Positions 14,201-19,842 of a DNA stretch of 19,842 bases are shown in pieces. The stretch lies in the NCBI RefSeq assembly GCF_000719705.1, contig NZ_JOHO01000084.1, positions 1-19,842 of the forward strand, written 5' to 3'. The stretch is from Streptomyces sp. NRRL S-350 (lineage in GTDB: Bacteria; Actinomycetota; Actinomycetes; Streptomycetales; Streptomycetaceae). Numbering within the stretch: position 1 is the stretch's first letter; each line of letters starts with the position of its first letter. The notes under the pieces were generated by a model. It saw nothing but the letters and a program-made list of their open reading frames with translations, ran no database searches and was not told the origin of the DNA. The translations under genes and the position numbers were made by a program.

Positions 14201-15841
14201 TCAGCAGGTCGCTGCGGCCTGCACGGGCTTGAGGTCGATGAGGTAGGCGTCGACGGCGTCGGTCACGCACGCGTTGCTGCGTCCGTAAGCGGTGTGGCCC
14301 TGCGCCTGGAAGGTCAGCAGCATGCCCCCGGGGAGTTGTGAGGCCAGGCTCTGCGCGTTCTCGTACGCGGTCGCCGGGTCACCGGTGGTGCCCACGACGA
14401 GGACCGGGGGAAGGCCCGGCGCGTGGACGCGGTGCGGCTGCTGCGGCCCGGCCGGCCAGTCCTTGCAGCCGAGGGCGGCGAGCACGCCGGAGGTCCCGAA
14501 CGGTCCCGCCGCCTGGTCCGCCGGGGCGAGGGCGTCCCAGTAGGCCTGCGGGTCCTTGGGGTGCGGGATGTCGAGGCAGTTGACGGCCAGGAGTGCGGCC
14601 GAGGAGTTGTCGGGCGCCTGGTCGTCGGCGCCGTCGGAGCTGTGGTCCCGGGCAGCCGGCCGACGCGCTGCGGGCGCGGAGGCGCCCGAACCGTCGGCCT
14701 GGTCGGCGGAGTGCGGTGCCGCGAGCGCGGCCAGCTTCGTCCCGTCACCGCGACGCGCGGCGCTCAGGCCCTCGGACAGCGGCTGCCACTGGGACTCGGG
14801 GGTGTACATCGACATGGTGATGGCCGTGTTCAACATGGTGACGTCAAGGCGCTCCGAGCTGCCCTTGATCTTCATCGGGCGGTGCGCCACCTTCGCGTAG
14901 AGGTCGGTGATGAGCTGGCGGATCGCCTCCGGGGTGGCGGCGGGGCACGCGCTGCCGACGACGGTGGCGCACTGGTCGGCGTAGCCGTCCACGGCCCTCT
15001 TGAACGCCTTCCCTTCCACCAGGGCGCGCTCGGACCAGTTCTTGGCCGGGTCGTCGGCGCCGTCGAGGACCATCGCGCGCACCCGGTGGGGGAAGAGTTC
15101 GGCGTACGTGGCGCCGAGGGAGGTGCCGTAGGACCAGCCGAGGTAGCTGAGCTTGTCGTCGCCGAGGGCTGCCCGCAGGACGTCCATGTCGCGGGCGGCG
15201 TCCATCGTCCCGACGTGGGGCAGGATGTCGCCGCTGTGGGCCTTGCACCCGGCGGCGGTCTTCTCGGCGTCGGCGAGTACGGCCCGGCGTTCGGTGTCGG
15301 TCTTGGGGTAGAGCGGGCGCGGCGCGTCGTCGCCGGGCCCGGCCTGGTCGGCGGCGTCGTCGGGCGAGCCGCAGTCGAGGGCGGGCTTGCTGCCGGCCAC
15401 ACCGCGCGGATCGAACTCGACGATGTCGAACGCGGAACGCATCCGCGTGCCGAACTGCTCCACGGTGCCGGACTTCAGGTCGCGCACCCCGGACTGCCCC
15501 GGGCCGCCCGGGTTGAGGACCAGCGACCCGATGCGCTTGGCCGGATCCGTGCCGACCGCCTTGATCACCGGCAGGGTGAAGGTCTTGCCGTTCGCGGGCT
15601 GCGTGTAGTCCATGGGGACGGTCAGCGTGGCGCACTGCTGGTCGCCGCACGGGGTCCAGCTCAACTTCTGCCGGTAGAAGACCTGCAGGGACGGCTGCTC
15701 CGCGGAGGCCGCGGAGCCGGCTGCGGCCGGGGGCGGTGCCTGCGGGCCGGGCGCGTCGGGGCCGCAGCCCGCGAGCGCTGCCGCGCCGAGGAGGGCCAGG
15801 GCCAGGGCAAGGGCGCCGCGCTGCATGGTGGTGTGGTTCAT
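14201..15841 (-). CDS. Secreted alpha/beta-hydrolase tripeptidyl aminopeptidase, lipoprotein
   Basis: An S33-type serine peptidase of the Streptomyces tripeptidyl aminopeptidase/SlpD-E group, which removes short peptides from protein N-termini outside the cell. The start at ATG 15839-15841 has GGAG upstream. The 546-residue product has a lipoprotein signal ending in ALAGC (Cys26). The oxyanion-loop motif NPGGPGQSG is at about 110-118, the nucleophile Ser237 in YLGWSYGTSLGA, and Asp488 (GTTGDPATAY) and His516 (QGHTAYG) complete the triad. A loop around residues 370-415 is unusually Ala/Ser/Asp-rich. The peptides it makes could come from the adjacent M60-type enzymes. A small membrane ORF ends 14 bp upstream. 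Confidence 0.95.
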   Translation of the reverse strand: MNHTTMQRGALALALALLGAAALAGCGPDAPGPQAPPPAAAGSAASAEQPSLQVFYRQKLSWTPCGDQQCATLTVPMDYTQPANGKTFTLPVIKAVGTDPAKRIGSLVLNPGGPGQSGVRDLKSGTVEQFGTRMRSAFDIVEFDPRGVAGSKPALDCGSPDDAADQAGPGDDAPRPLYPKTDTERRAVLADAEKTAAGCKAHSGDILPHVGTMDAARDMDVLRAALGDDKLSYLGWSYGTSLGATYAELFPHRVRAMVLDGADDPAKNWSERALVEGKAFKRAVDGYADQCATVVGSACPAATPEAIRQLITDLYAKVAHRPMKIKGSSERLDVTMLNTAITMSMYTPESQWQPLSEGLSAARRGDGTKLAALAAPHSADQADGSGASAPAARRPAARDHSSDGADDQAPDNSSAALLAVNCLDIPHPKDPQAYWDALAPADQAAGPFGTSGVLAALGCKDWPAGPQQPHRVHAPGLPPVLVVGTTGDPATAYENAQSLASQLPGGMLLTFQAQGHTAYGRSNACVTDAVDAYLIDLKPVQAAATC

Positions 15842-15854
15842 GGGGGTACTCCGG
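15752..15854 (-). repeat. Duplicated leader, copy in the aminopeptidase gene
   Basis: Counterpart of 14015-14117. It encodes NHTT-QRGAL, the hydrophobic core and LAGCGPDA. The mature proteins behind the two leaders are unrelated. Confidence 0.8.
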
Positions 15855-15855
15855 G

Positions 15856-16137
15856 TCATCGGGGCGTGGTGTGCAGTGCGCCGAGCAGGTGTCGGAGCTG
15901 AGGGAGGCCGACCCGACTCGGTGCCGTGGCCGCGTTCGTCACGAACGCTCGTGTGCCCTTCCCGAGGGCATGGCCGACCTTGGGGGCCCGGACCCTGAGC
16001 GTTGCGCCCGTACGGGACTGGACACCGGTCCGGTCCACCGGCAGAGCGCAGAAGACCGCGACGACGCCGCTCGTGACGACGGCGAGGAGCGCGGCGGAGC
16101 GAGGACACCACCGGAGACCGGCGAGGGGGCTGGACAT
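15856..16137 (-). CDS. Small putative membrane or exported protein
   Basis: A 93-residue frame from ATG 16135-16137 to a stop 14 bp before the aminopeptidase start. It has a short N-terminus with positive charges and one hydrophobic segment at about residues 14-33 (SAALLAVVTSGVVAVFCALP), then a basic, Arg-rich tail. It could be a single-pass membrane peptide or a signal-peptide-bearing product. Support is its position at the head of a minus-strand gene row and an operator-like repeat 22 bp upstream. Against it, the ribosome site is weak (GGGTGGGG) and no family is recognised. It may instead be leader DNA of the aminopeptidase gene. Confidence 0.4.
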   Translation of the reverse strand: MSSPLAGLRWCPRSAALLAVVTSGVVAVFCALPVDRTGVQSRTGATLRVRAPKVGHALGKGTRAFVTNAATAPSRVGLPQLRHLLGALHTTPR

Positions 16138-16158
16138 GACCCCACCCTGCCTGGCGCT

Positions 16159-16178
16159 GGATGAGGTGAAGATGAGGC
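16159..16178 (+). promoter_or_regulatory. Looser operator-like direct repeat
   Basis: GGATGAGGTGAAGATGAGGC has two ATGAGG hexamers (16161-16166 and 16172-16177) with the same 11-bp period as the three better sites. It lies between the kinase stop and the small ORF that heads the peptidase row. Relative to that row it has the same orientation as the 4624 and 8622 sites have to their secreted-protein genes. Confidence 0.45.
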
Positions 16179-16204
16179 GGGTGACCAGACAGAACCTAGC
16201 TAGG

Positions 16205-16226
16205 CGGCTCGGTCCTTGCCGAGCCG
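16205..16226 (-). terminator. Hairpin terminator after the two-component operon
   Basis: CGGCTCGG pairs perfectly with CCGAGCCG around a 6-nt loop, starting 2 bp beyond the kinase stop codon. No long T tract follows. Confidence 0.65.
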
Positions 16227-16227
16227 G

Positions 16228-17487
16228 TCAGCCGCTCGTGTCCTGCGGCAGGAGCAGTTCGGCCAGTGCCCCGCCGCCGGGTGCCTGGGAGAGCCGGGCG
16301 CTGCCGCCGTGGAGTTCGGCCACCCAGCGGACGATGGCGAGGCCCGTCCCGGTGCCGCCGCTCGCGGCCCCGGTGACGCGTCGCTCGAAGATCCGCTCAC
16401 GGTCCTCGGCCGGCACGCCGGGGCCGTGGTCGCGTACGGCGACCCGACCGGCCGTGACGCTCACCTCGACCGGGGTGCCGCCGCCGTGCCGGAGCGCGTT
16501 CTCCACCAGGTTACGGACGGCCTGGCCGAGCAGTTCGGGGTCGCCGTCGACGATGACGGCCTTGGAGCTGACCGTGACGCCGGTGCGGTCCGGCAGCTCC
16601 TCGACGGTCTGCTCGACCAGCTGGTCGAGGCGCAGCCGGGTCGACTCGATCTCCTGGGTACCGGCCTCCACCCGGGCGCGGGCCAGCAGGCCGGTGACCA
16701 GGCGGCCCATCCGGTCGACCAGTCGGACCGCCTCGTCGAGCGCGGCGGGTGCCCGTTTGGGCGAGGTGCTGCCCTTCTCCACCACCAGCCGCAGGGTGGC
16801 CAGTGGGGTGCGCAGTTCGTGCGCCGCCTCGGCGAGGAACTGCTCCTGCTGTTCGAGTCCTCGCAGTGCGGGTCGCATCGCGCGTCCGGACAGGAGGTGG
16901 CCGACGGCGGCGGCCGCCAGGACGAGGGCGGCGGAGCCCAGGGCCAGCCAGCGGAGCAGCCGGTCGTGGGCCGCGTGGCTCAGAGCGGGGTCGTCTCCGA
17001 CCAGCACGGCGGCGTCGAGCTTGTCGCCGTTCCAGACGGGGGCCGCGGCCCAGTGGTACTCCCGGCCGTCGGTGGTCTGGGCGGTGAACAGGGCGGTCTG
17101 CCGGTCGTGCTGGACCAGCTGCCAGATCTCGTCGAGGTTCGCCTGGTCGGGCATGGTCGCCGGCGAGGTGTAGGCGTGGCGCAGCTGCGGCTGGGCCGTC
17201 GTAGAAGCCTGGAGGACGCCGAGTGCGTCGGCGCCGTGGGCCAGGTCGTCGTCCTGCAGCGGGTCGAGGTAGAGGGTGCCGTCGGCCTCGTAGAACACGG
17301 CGCGGGCGAGCCCGTCGGCCCGGTGGAGGACATCGTTGTCGAGATCGTTCGCCCGGGAGTGGGCGTCGGTGCGGACGGCGATGGTGGCGAGCACCAGCAG
17401 GCAGACGGCGGTGGTCGCGGCGAAGAGCAGGGTCGTCGCCCACCTGCCGCGGTACAGACGGGCGACCGCGGGAGTGCGCGTCCTCAC
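16228..17487 (-). CDS. Sensor histidine kinase of an intact two-component system
   Basis: A membrane kinase that autophosphorylates and passes phosphate to the regulator encoded just upstream. The GTG start at 17485-17487 overlaps the regulator stop by 4 bp. The 419-residue product has membrane helices at about 17-37 and 179-199, flanking a sensor domain of about 140 residues. His223 lies in FLAEAAHELRTPLATL. The N box is NLVENALRHGG, G1 is VRDHGPGVP, then RIFERR and GGTGTGLAIV. Every catalytic motif is present. The sensor domain is not of a type I recognise. A terminator hairpin follows directly, and the peptidase row lies beyond, so this system is a natural candidate controller of those genes. 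Confidence 0.96.
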   Translation of the reverse strand: MRTRTPAVARLYRGRWATTLLFAATTAVCLLVLATIAVRTDAHSRANDLDNDVLHRADGLARAVFYEADGTLYLDPLQDDDLAHGADALGVLQASTTAQPQLRHAYTSPATMPDQANLDEIWQLVQHDRQTALFTAQTTDGREYHWAAAPVWNGDKLDAAVLVGDDPALSHAAHDRLLRWLALGSAALVLAAAAVGHLLSGRAMRPALRGLEQQEQFLAEAAHELRTPLATLRLVVEKGSTSPKRAPAALDEAVRLVDRMGRLVTGLLARARVEAGTQEIESTRLRLDQLVEQTVEELPDRTGVTVSSKAVIVDGDPELLGQAVRNLVENALRHGGGTPVEVSVTAGRVAVRDHGPGVPAEDRERIFERRVTGAASGGTGTGLAIVRWVAELHGGSARLSQAPGGGALAELLLPQDTSG

Positions 17488-18158
17488 GGGCCCGTGCCCG
17501 GGTCGCCGATGCGGTATCCGACGCCGCGCACCGTCCGGATGAGTTCGGGCGGCCCCAGTTTGCGGCGCAGCTGGCCGATGAGCACGTCGACCACGTTGGA
17601 GAGCGGTTCGGCCTGCTCGTCCCAGCAGCGTTCGATGAGCTCGGTACGGGTGACCACCTCGTCGGCCCGCAGCATCAACACCTCCAGGACCGCGAACTCC
17701 TTCGCGGTGAGGGTGAGCAGCACACCGTCGCGCCGGACCCGGCGGCGCGGCAGGTCGAGTTCCAGGTCACTGACCCGCAGCTCAGGGAGGTGTGCGGGCT
17801 GACCGCGCCGACACAGCGCGCGGACCCGGGCGCTGAGCTCGGCGAAGGCGAAGGGCTTGACGAGGTAGTCGTCGGCGCCGTGCTCGAAGCCGGCCACCCG
17901 GTCGGTGACCGCGTCGAGGGCGGTGAGCAGGAGCACGGGCAGGGTGGAGCCGGCCTCGCGCTGGGCGGCGAGAAGGGTGAGCGCGTCACCGTCGGGCAGC
18001 GTGCGGTCCGCGACCAGGCAGTCGTAGCTGTTGACCGCGAGCTTGAAGTCGGCCTCCGCGAGATCGACGGCGAGGTCGACGGCGAAACCCGCGTCACGCA
18101 GGCCCCTGATGATCACAGGACCGAGCTCGGGATCGTCCTCAACGACAAGTACGCGCAT
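17484..18158 (-). CDS. OmpR/PhoB-family response regulator
   Basis: A 224-residue regulator with receiver and winged-helix domains. It has MRVLVVEDDPEL with the acidic pocket (Asp8, Asp9), phospho-acceptor Asp51 in YDCLVADRTLP, and Lys101 in DDYLVKPF. The DNA-binding half has LTAKEFAVLEVL, ERCWDEQAEPLSNVVDVLIGQLRRKL and RTVRGVGYRIG. It closely resembles the regulator at 4719-5402, down to the rare DR-LP-GD phospho-site and the CWDE-AEP turn, so the two are paralogues and could recognise similar DNA. The ATG at 18158 lies 8 bases after a TAGGAT -10 sequence and has no Shine-Dalgarno, which suggests a leaderless transcript. Confidence 0.96.
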   Translation of the reverse strand: MRVLVVEDDPELGPVIIRGLRDAGFAVDLAVDLAEADFKLAVNSYDCLVADRTLPDGDALTLLAAQREAGSTLPVLLLTALDAVTDRVAGFEHGADDYLVKPFAFAELSARVRALCRRGQPAHLPELRVSDLELDLPRRRVRRDGVLLTLTAKEFAVLEVLMLRADEVVTRTELIERCWDEQAEPLSNVVDVLIGQLRRKLGPPELIRTVRGVGYRIGDPGTGP

Positions 18159-18166
18159 GACCGACC

Positions 18167-18172
18167 ATCCTA
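18167..18172 (-). promoter_or_regulatory. Likely -10 element, leaderless transcript
   Basis: TAGGAT on the minus strand, 8 nt before the ATG of the regulator gene. This spacing puts the transcription start at or within a base or two of the A of ATG. GTGATG, 17 bp further upstream, is a weak -35. Confidence 0.5.
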
Positions 18173-18182
18173 CTGGCCTGGA

Positions 18183-18898
18183 ATGTCACCATCACGACGC
18201 TATATCCGGCCCCTGTCGATGGTCGTCTCCTACAGCCGCCTGCTCGAATCCGCGAACCGCGTCGGCCGCGCCCTCCACGAGCTCGACGGCCCCGGCCTCA
18301 CGAAGGCCGTCCTCGCCGAGGCCACCGCCTAGCTCGCCGCCGAGGCCACCGCCGAGCTCGGAGACCGTACCGACCGAACCCGACAGGCCGTCCTCCTCAG
18401 CCGCGAGGACGCCTCCCCGTCCAGGTCGCCGCCGACCACCTCCTCCAGCAGGACCCATTCGGCCCGGCCGACCTGTTCTCCGCCGTCGACCCCACCGCGG
18501 CCGCCGTCGCGCCCCAGGTCACCGCCGAGTCCTCCGGACACGAACCCGCCCAGGTCGTGCTGGCGGCCGACAACATCGAAGCCCTCCCCCACGAAACACC
18601 CGCCCTCGTGCTCGGCCTCATCCAGGACGGCGCCACCCCGTACGAAGCCGTCACCGGCCTCGTACGCCACGCCCTCCACATCGCCGACGGCCTCCTGCCC
18701 GACCCCGCCGGCCTGCGCGAACAGCTCGAAGACCTCGACGACGACCTCACCGAACACGCAGACCCGGACGCAGACCCTGAGGACACCGGCCTGCGCCTGA
18801 CCCCGCTCGACCCCAAGCGCCCCGCCCGCGACCTCCTCGGAGACCTCCCCGGCGGCTGCCGCCGGGCGTCGCCCGGGGCGGGCCCACCCCTGCCCTGA
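18183..18898 (+). pseudogene. Decayed hypothetical gene with in-frame stop and frameshift
   Basis: Coding character runs from ATG 18183 to 18898 in two frames. The first part reads MSPSRRYIRPLSMVVSYS and RVGRALHELDGPGLTKAVLAEATA to TAG 18330-18332, and continues in frame after it as LAAEATAELGDRTDRTRQAVLLSREDAS. At the C run 18415-18418 one base is missing, after which the next frame carries VQVAADHLLQQDPFGPADLF, then GLIQDGATPYEAVTGLVRHAL and an acidic tail to a stop at 18898. The premature TAG lies in the first of two 24-bp tandem copies. I do not recognise the function. It is followed after 11 bp by a methyltransferase remnant, a pairing that suggests a mobile or phage-like origin. Confidence 0.65.
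18315..18362. repeat. 24-bp tandem duplication carrying the premature stop
   Basis: Bases 18315-18338 and 18339-18362 are tandem copies differing at three positions. Copy one has TAG where copy two has GAG, which creates the stop at 18330-18332. Confidence 0.8.
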
Positions 18899-18909
18899 GA
18901 GAGGAATCA

Positions 18910-19096
18910 GTGAGCTACAAGCTGCACCGAGGCGACGCCCTGGCCGTGCTCAAGTCCCTGCCCGACGAGTCCGTCAACGCCGTCATCACCGACCCCCGTA
19001 CAACAGCGGCGGGCGAACCAGCTCCGAACGCACCAGCCGCGACGCCCGCGCCAAGGACGTACAGACCGGCTCTGCCCATGACCTGGCGGGCAGTCA
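18910..19096 (+). pseudogene. DNA methyltransferase N-terminal remnant, frameshifted
   Basis: GTG 18910 follows a GAGAGGA ribosome site. The product starts MSYKLHRGDALAVLKSLPDE, then SVNAVITDP, the usual opening of a beta-class amino-methyltransferase that methylates adenine N6 or cytosine N4. At the C run 18993-18997 one C is missing. Restoring it gives DPPYNSGGRTSSERTSRDAR, with the catalytic DPPY motif. In that frame similarity continues to about HDLAG near 19090 and then ends in unrelated sequence. Only about 60 of the usual 250 or more residues are left, without the SAM-binding FxGxG region, so it is inactive. Confidence 0.78.
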
Positions 19097-19099
19097 GAT

Positions 19100-19290
19100 G
19101 AGCCGGTCGCAGCGGGCGGCCTTCGCGGACGAGGTGGGCGAATCGGCGGTGGCCGACATCCCGCCGCCCGGCGCTTTCGTCGTCGTCCCAGTCTTCGTCG
19201 TCGAGGCCGTCCTCGCCCTCGTCGTATTCCTCGTGGAGGAGCCGGCAGCCGTGGATGCCGGCGAGAGGGGATGCAGGGGAAGGTAGCGGC
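19100..19290 (-). pseudogene. Antisense fragment of an acidic hypothetical protein
   Basis: The minus strand from about 19290 reads LAGIHGCRLLHEEYDEGEDG followed by a run of Asp/Glu/Trp (LDDEDWDDDE) and then RRFAHLVREGRPLRP. The GCRLLHEEY stretch and acidic run have real-protein character and the right codon use. No proper start is present, and the fragment abuts the methyltransferase remnant head-on. I recall similar acidic segments in actinomycete hypothetical proteins but cannot name a family. Confidence 0.35.
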
Positions 19291-19437
19291 GATCGACGGC
19301 CGCGCCTAACGAGCGGTTCCCCTGGGGCCGGCCCTGGTCGGGGGTCGTTTGGTGCGGCCGTCTTTCGCGCCTGCTGTCTCGTCCAAGCGGGGCTGTCTAT
19401 GGATCGCTGTCCCCTATCCCCGCCCTGAGGAGTCGCT
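19291..19437. other. Short intergenic stretch before the right reductase copy
   Basis: No gene is visible. It ends in GAGGAG at 19427-19432, a good ribosome binding site for the GTG at 19438. There is no similarity to the sequence in front of the left copy. Confidence 0.45.
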
Positions 19438-19728
19438 GTGTTCCGGCTGAGATTACGGGGTGTTCCCGGGTCCTGGACCGACCAGTACGACCTCGGCATG
19501 GAGTACGTCGGCTACGTCGAACCGGACGGCTACGACCGGGTGGTGTTCCGCGGCGACCCGGCCACCCGGGAGTTCATCGCGTTCTGGCTGTCCGGCGGCT
19601 GGGTGCTCGCGGGGATGAACGTCAACGTCTGGGACGTCACCGACCCGATCCGCGAACTGATCGTCTCCAAGCGCGTGGTGGACGCCGACCGCCTGGCGGA
19701 CCCGAACGTCCCCCTCGGCGAGGTCTGA
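19438..19728 (+). pseudogene. Ferredoxin-reductase-like C-terminal fragment, right copy
   Basis: A 96-residue frame starting at GTG 19438, preceded by GAGGAG, so it may be translated. From residue 8 it is a clean Reductase_C domain: VPGSWTDQYDLGMEYVGYVE, then YDRVVFRGDPATREFIAFWL, VLAGMNVNVWDVTDPIREL and DADRLADPNVPLGEV. Unlike the left copy it keeps the WTDQYDLGMEY segment. The FAD- and NAD-binding domains are missing, so it cannot transfer electrons by itself; the first seven residues (MFRLRLR) seem to come from foreign sequence. Translation could yield a stand-alone C-terminal domain, but a pseudogene is more likely. Its downstream DNA is cut by the insertion-sequence end at 19744. Confidence 0.75.
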
Positions 19729-19745
19729 GACCCGACCGGAGCCCT
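19458..19745 (+). repeat. Long direct repeat, right copy
   Basis: Counterpart of 468-797. The last 117 bases (19629-19745) differ from the left copy at two positions only, whereas the preceding 131 differ at about 29. Confidence 0.8.
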
Positions 19746-19765
19746 AGACGAGTAGTTCCGAAGTC
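19744..19765. repeat. 22-bp terminal inverted repeat, right copy
   Basis: Exact reverse complement of 75-96, beginning CTAGACGAGTAG. Confidence 0.75.
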
Positions 19766-19767
19766 GG

Positions 19768-19842
19768 TCAGTGGTCGTAGGCGATCAGCGAGCGGGTGAT
19801 GGGTCGGCCGGTGGTCCGGTTGTGCCAGATCGCGCAGGTCAT
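19768..19842 (-). CDS. IS5-type transposase, C-terminal end (partial)
   Basis: The last 24 codons of a gene entering from the right edge, ending ...IWHNRTTGRPITRSLIAYDH and TGA (19768-19770). The WHN and RSLIAYDH ending is characteristic, from memory, of a widespread group of Streptomyces IS5-type DDE transposases. The catalytic residues lie outside the window, so activity cannot be judged. The stop sits two bases inside the terminal repeat, normal for compact insertion sequences. Confidence 0.72.
   Translation of the reverse strand: MTCAIWHNRTTGRPITRSLIAYDH

Larger units (their letters stand above)
19744..19842 (-). mobile_element. Insertion sequence with IS5-type transposase, 3' end
   Basis: The element begins with the 22-bp terminal inverted repeat and continues beyond the window. 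Its transposase gene is on the minus strand, ending 3 bp inside the repeat. It probably belongs to the same type as the end at 1-96, and both then lie in the same orientation. Confidence 0.75.

Noticed and set aside
15926..18332. Long plus-strand frames opposite the histidine kinase and regulator
   Set aside because: Antisense shadows of the two-component genes. Low-complexity products without recognisable domains. Only the segment from 18183 belongs to a separate decayed gene.
1..19842. CRISPR arrays, tRNA or rRNA genes
   Set aside because: No regularly spaced repeats, cloverleaf-like segments or rRNA signatures were seen on either strand.

Overview
The window is very GC-rich actinobacterial DNA. 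Strong third-position GC, frequent GTG/TTG starts, 4-bp GTGA gene overlaps and the families present (secreted GH27 enzyme with a ricin-type domain, Streptomyces-type tripeptidyl aminopeptidase, lipoproteins, a membrane Ser/Thr kinase) point to Streptomyces, Kitasatospora or a close relative. It reads as accessory DNA: a secreted-enzyme island edged by gene remnants and insertion-sequence ends.

Layout. 1-96 is one end of an insertion sequence, and 19744-19842 holds the 3' end of an IS5-type transposase with its terminal repeat. The two ends share a 22-bp inverted repeat. Inside them lie two partial copies of the 3' part of a ferredoxin-reductase-like gene (about 468-780 and 19438-19728), direct repeats with their matching parts 18,948 bp apart. 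Next come a poorly coding stretch with an orphan operator-like site (798-1629), a membrane Ser/Thr kinase (1630-3063) and an M60-type metallopeptidase lipoprotein (3114-4490), both on the minus strand. Divergent from these is an OmpR-type regulator (4719-5402) whose kinase partner is cut off and joined to a truncated phospholipase C gene near 5968. An intact secreted GH27 alpha-galactosidase (6778-8472), an unrecognised secreted protein (8824-10251), a LysR regulator (10492-11454) and a second unrecognised secreted protein (11666-12601) follow. The minus strand then carries a second M60-type lipoprotein, a secreted serine aminopeptidase and a small membrane ORF (12653-16137), with a complete two-component system behind them (16228-18158). 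From 18183 to about 19290 there are decayed genes, including a DNA methyltransferase remnant.

How it may work together. The products look like an extracellular scavenging set: two zinc peptidases of a glycoprotein-targeting family, an aminopeptidase, an alpha-galactosidase and unknown exported proteins, overseen by one intact and one broken two-component system. The most interesting unexplained signal is a paired ATGAGG-type direct repeat with 11-bp period at four sites: 1185-1203, 4624-4642, 8622-8640 and 16159-16178. Three of them lie upstream of secreted-protein genes or of the first regulator, and in the same orientation relative to the secreted genes. This suggests a small regulon of an OmpR-type regulator, possibly one encoded here. 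That link is inference. The repeat sequences themselves are read directly.
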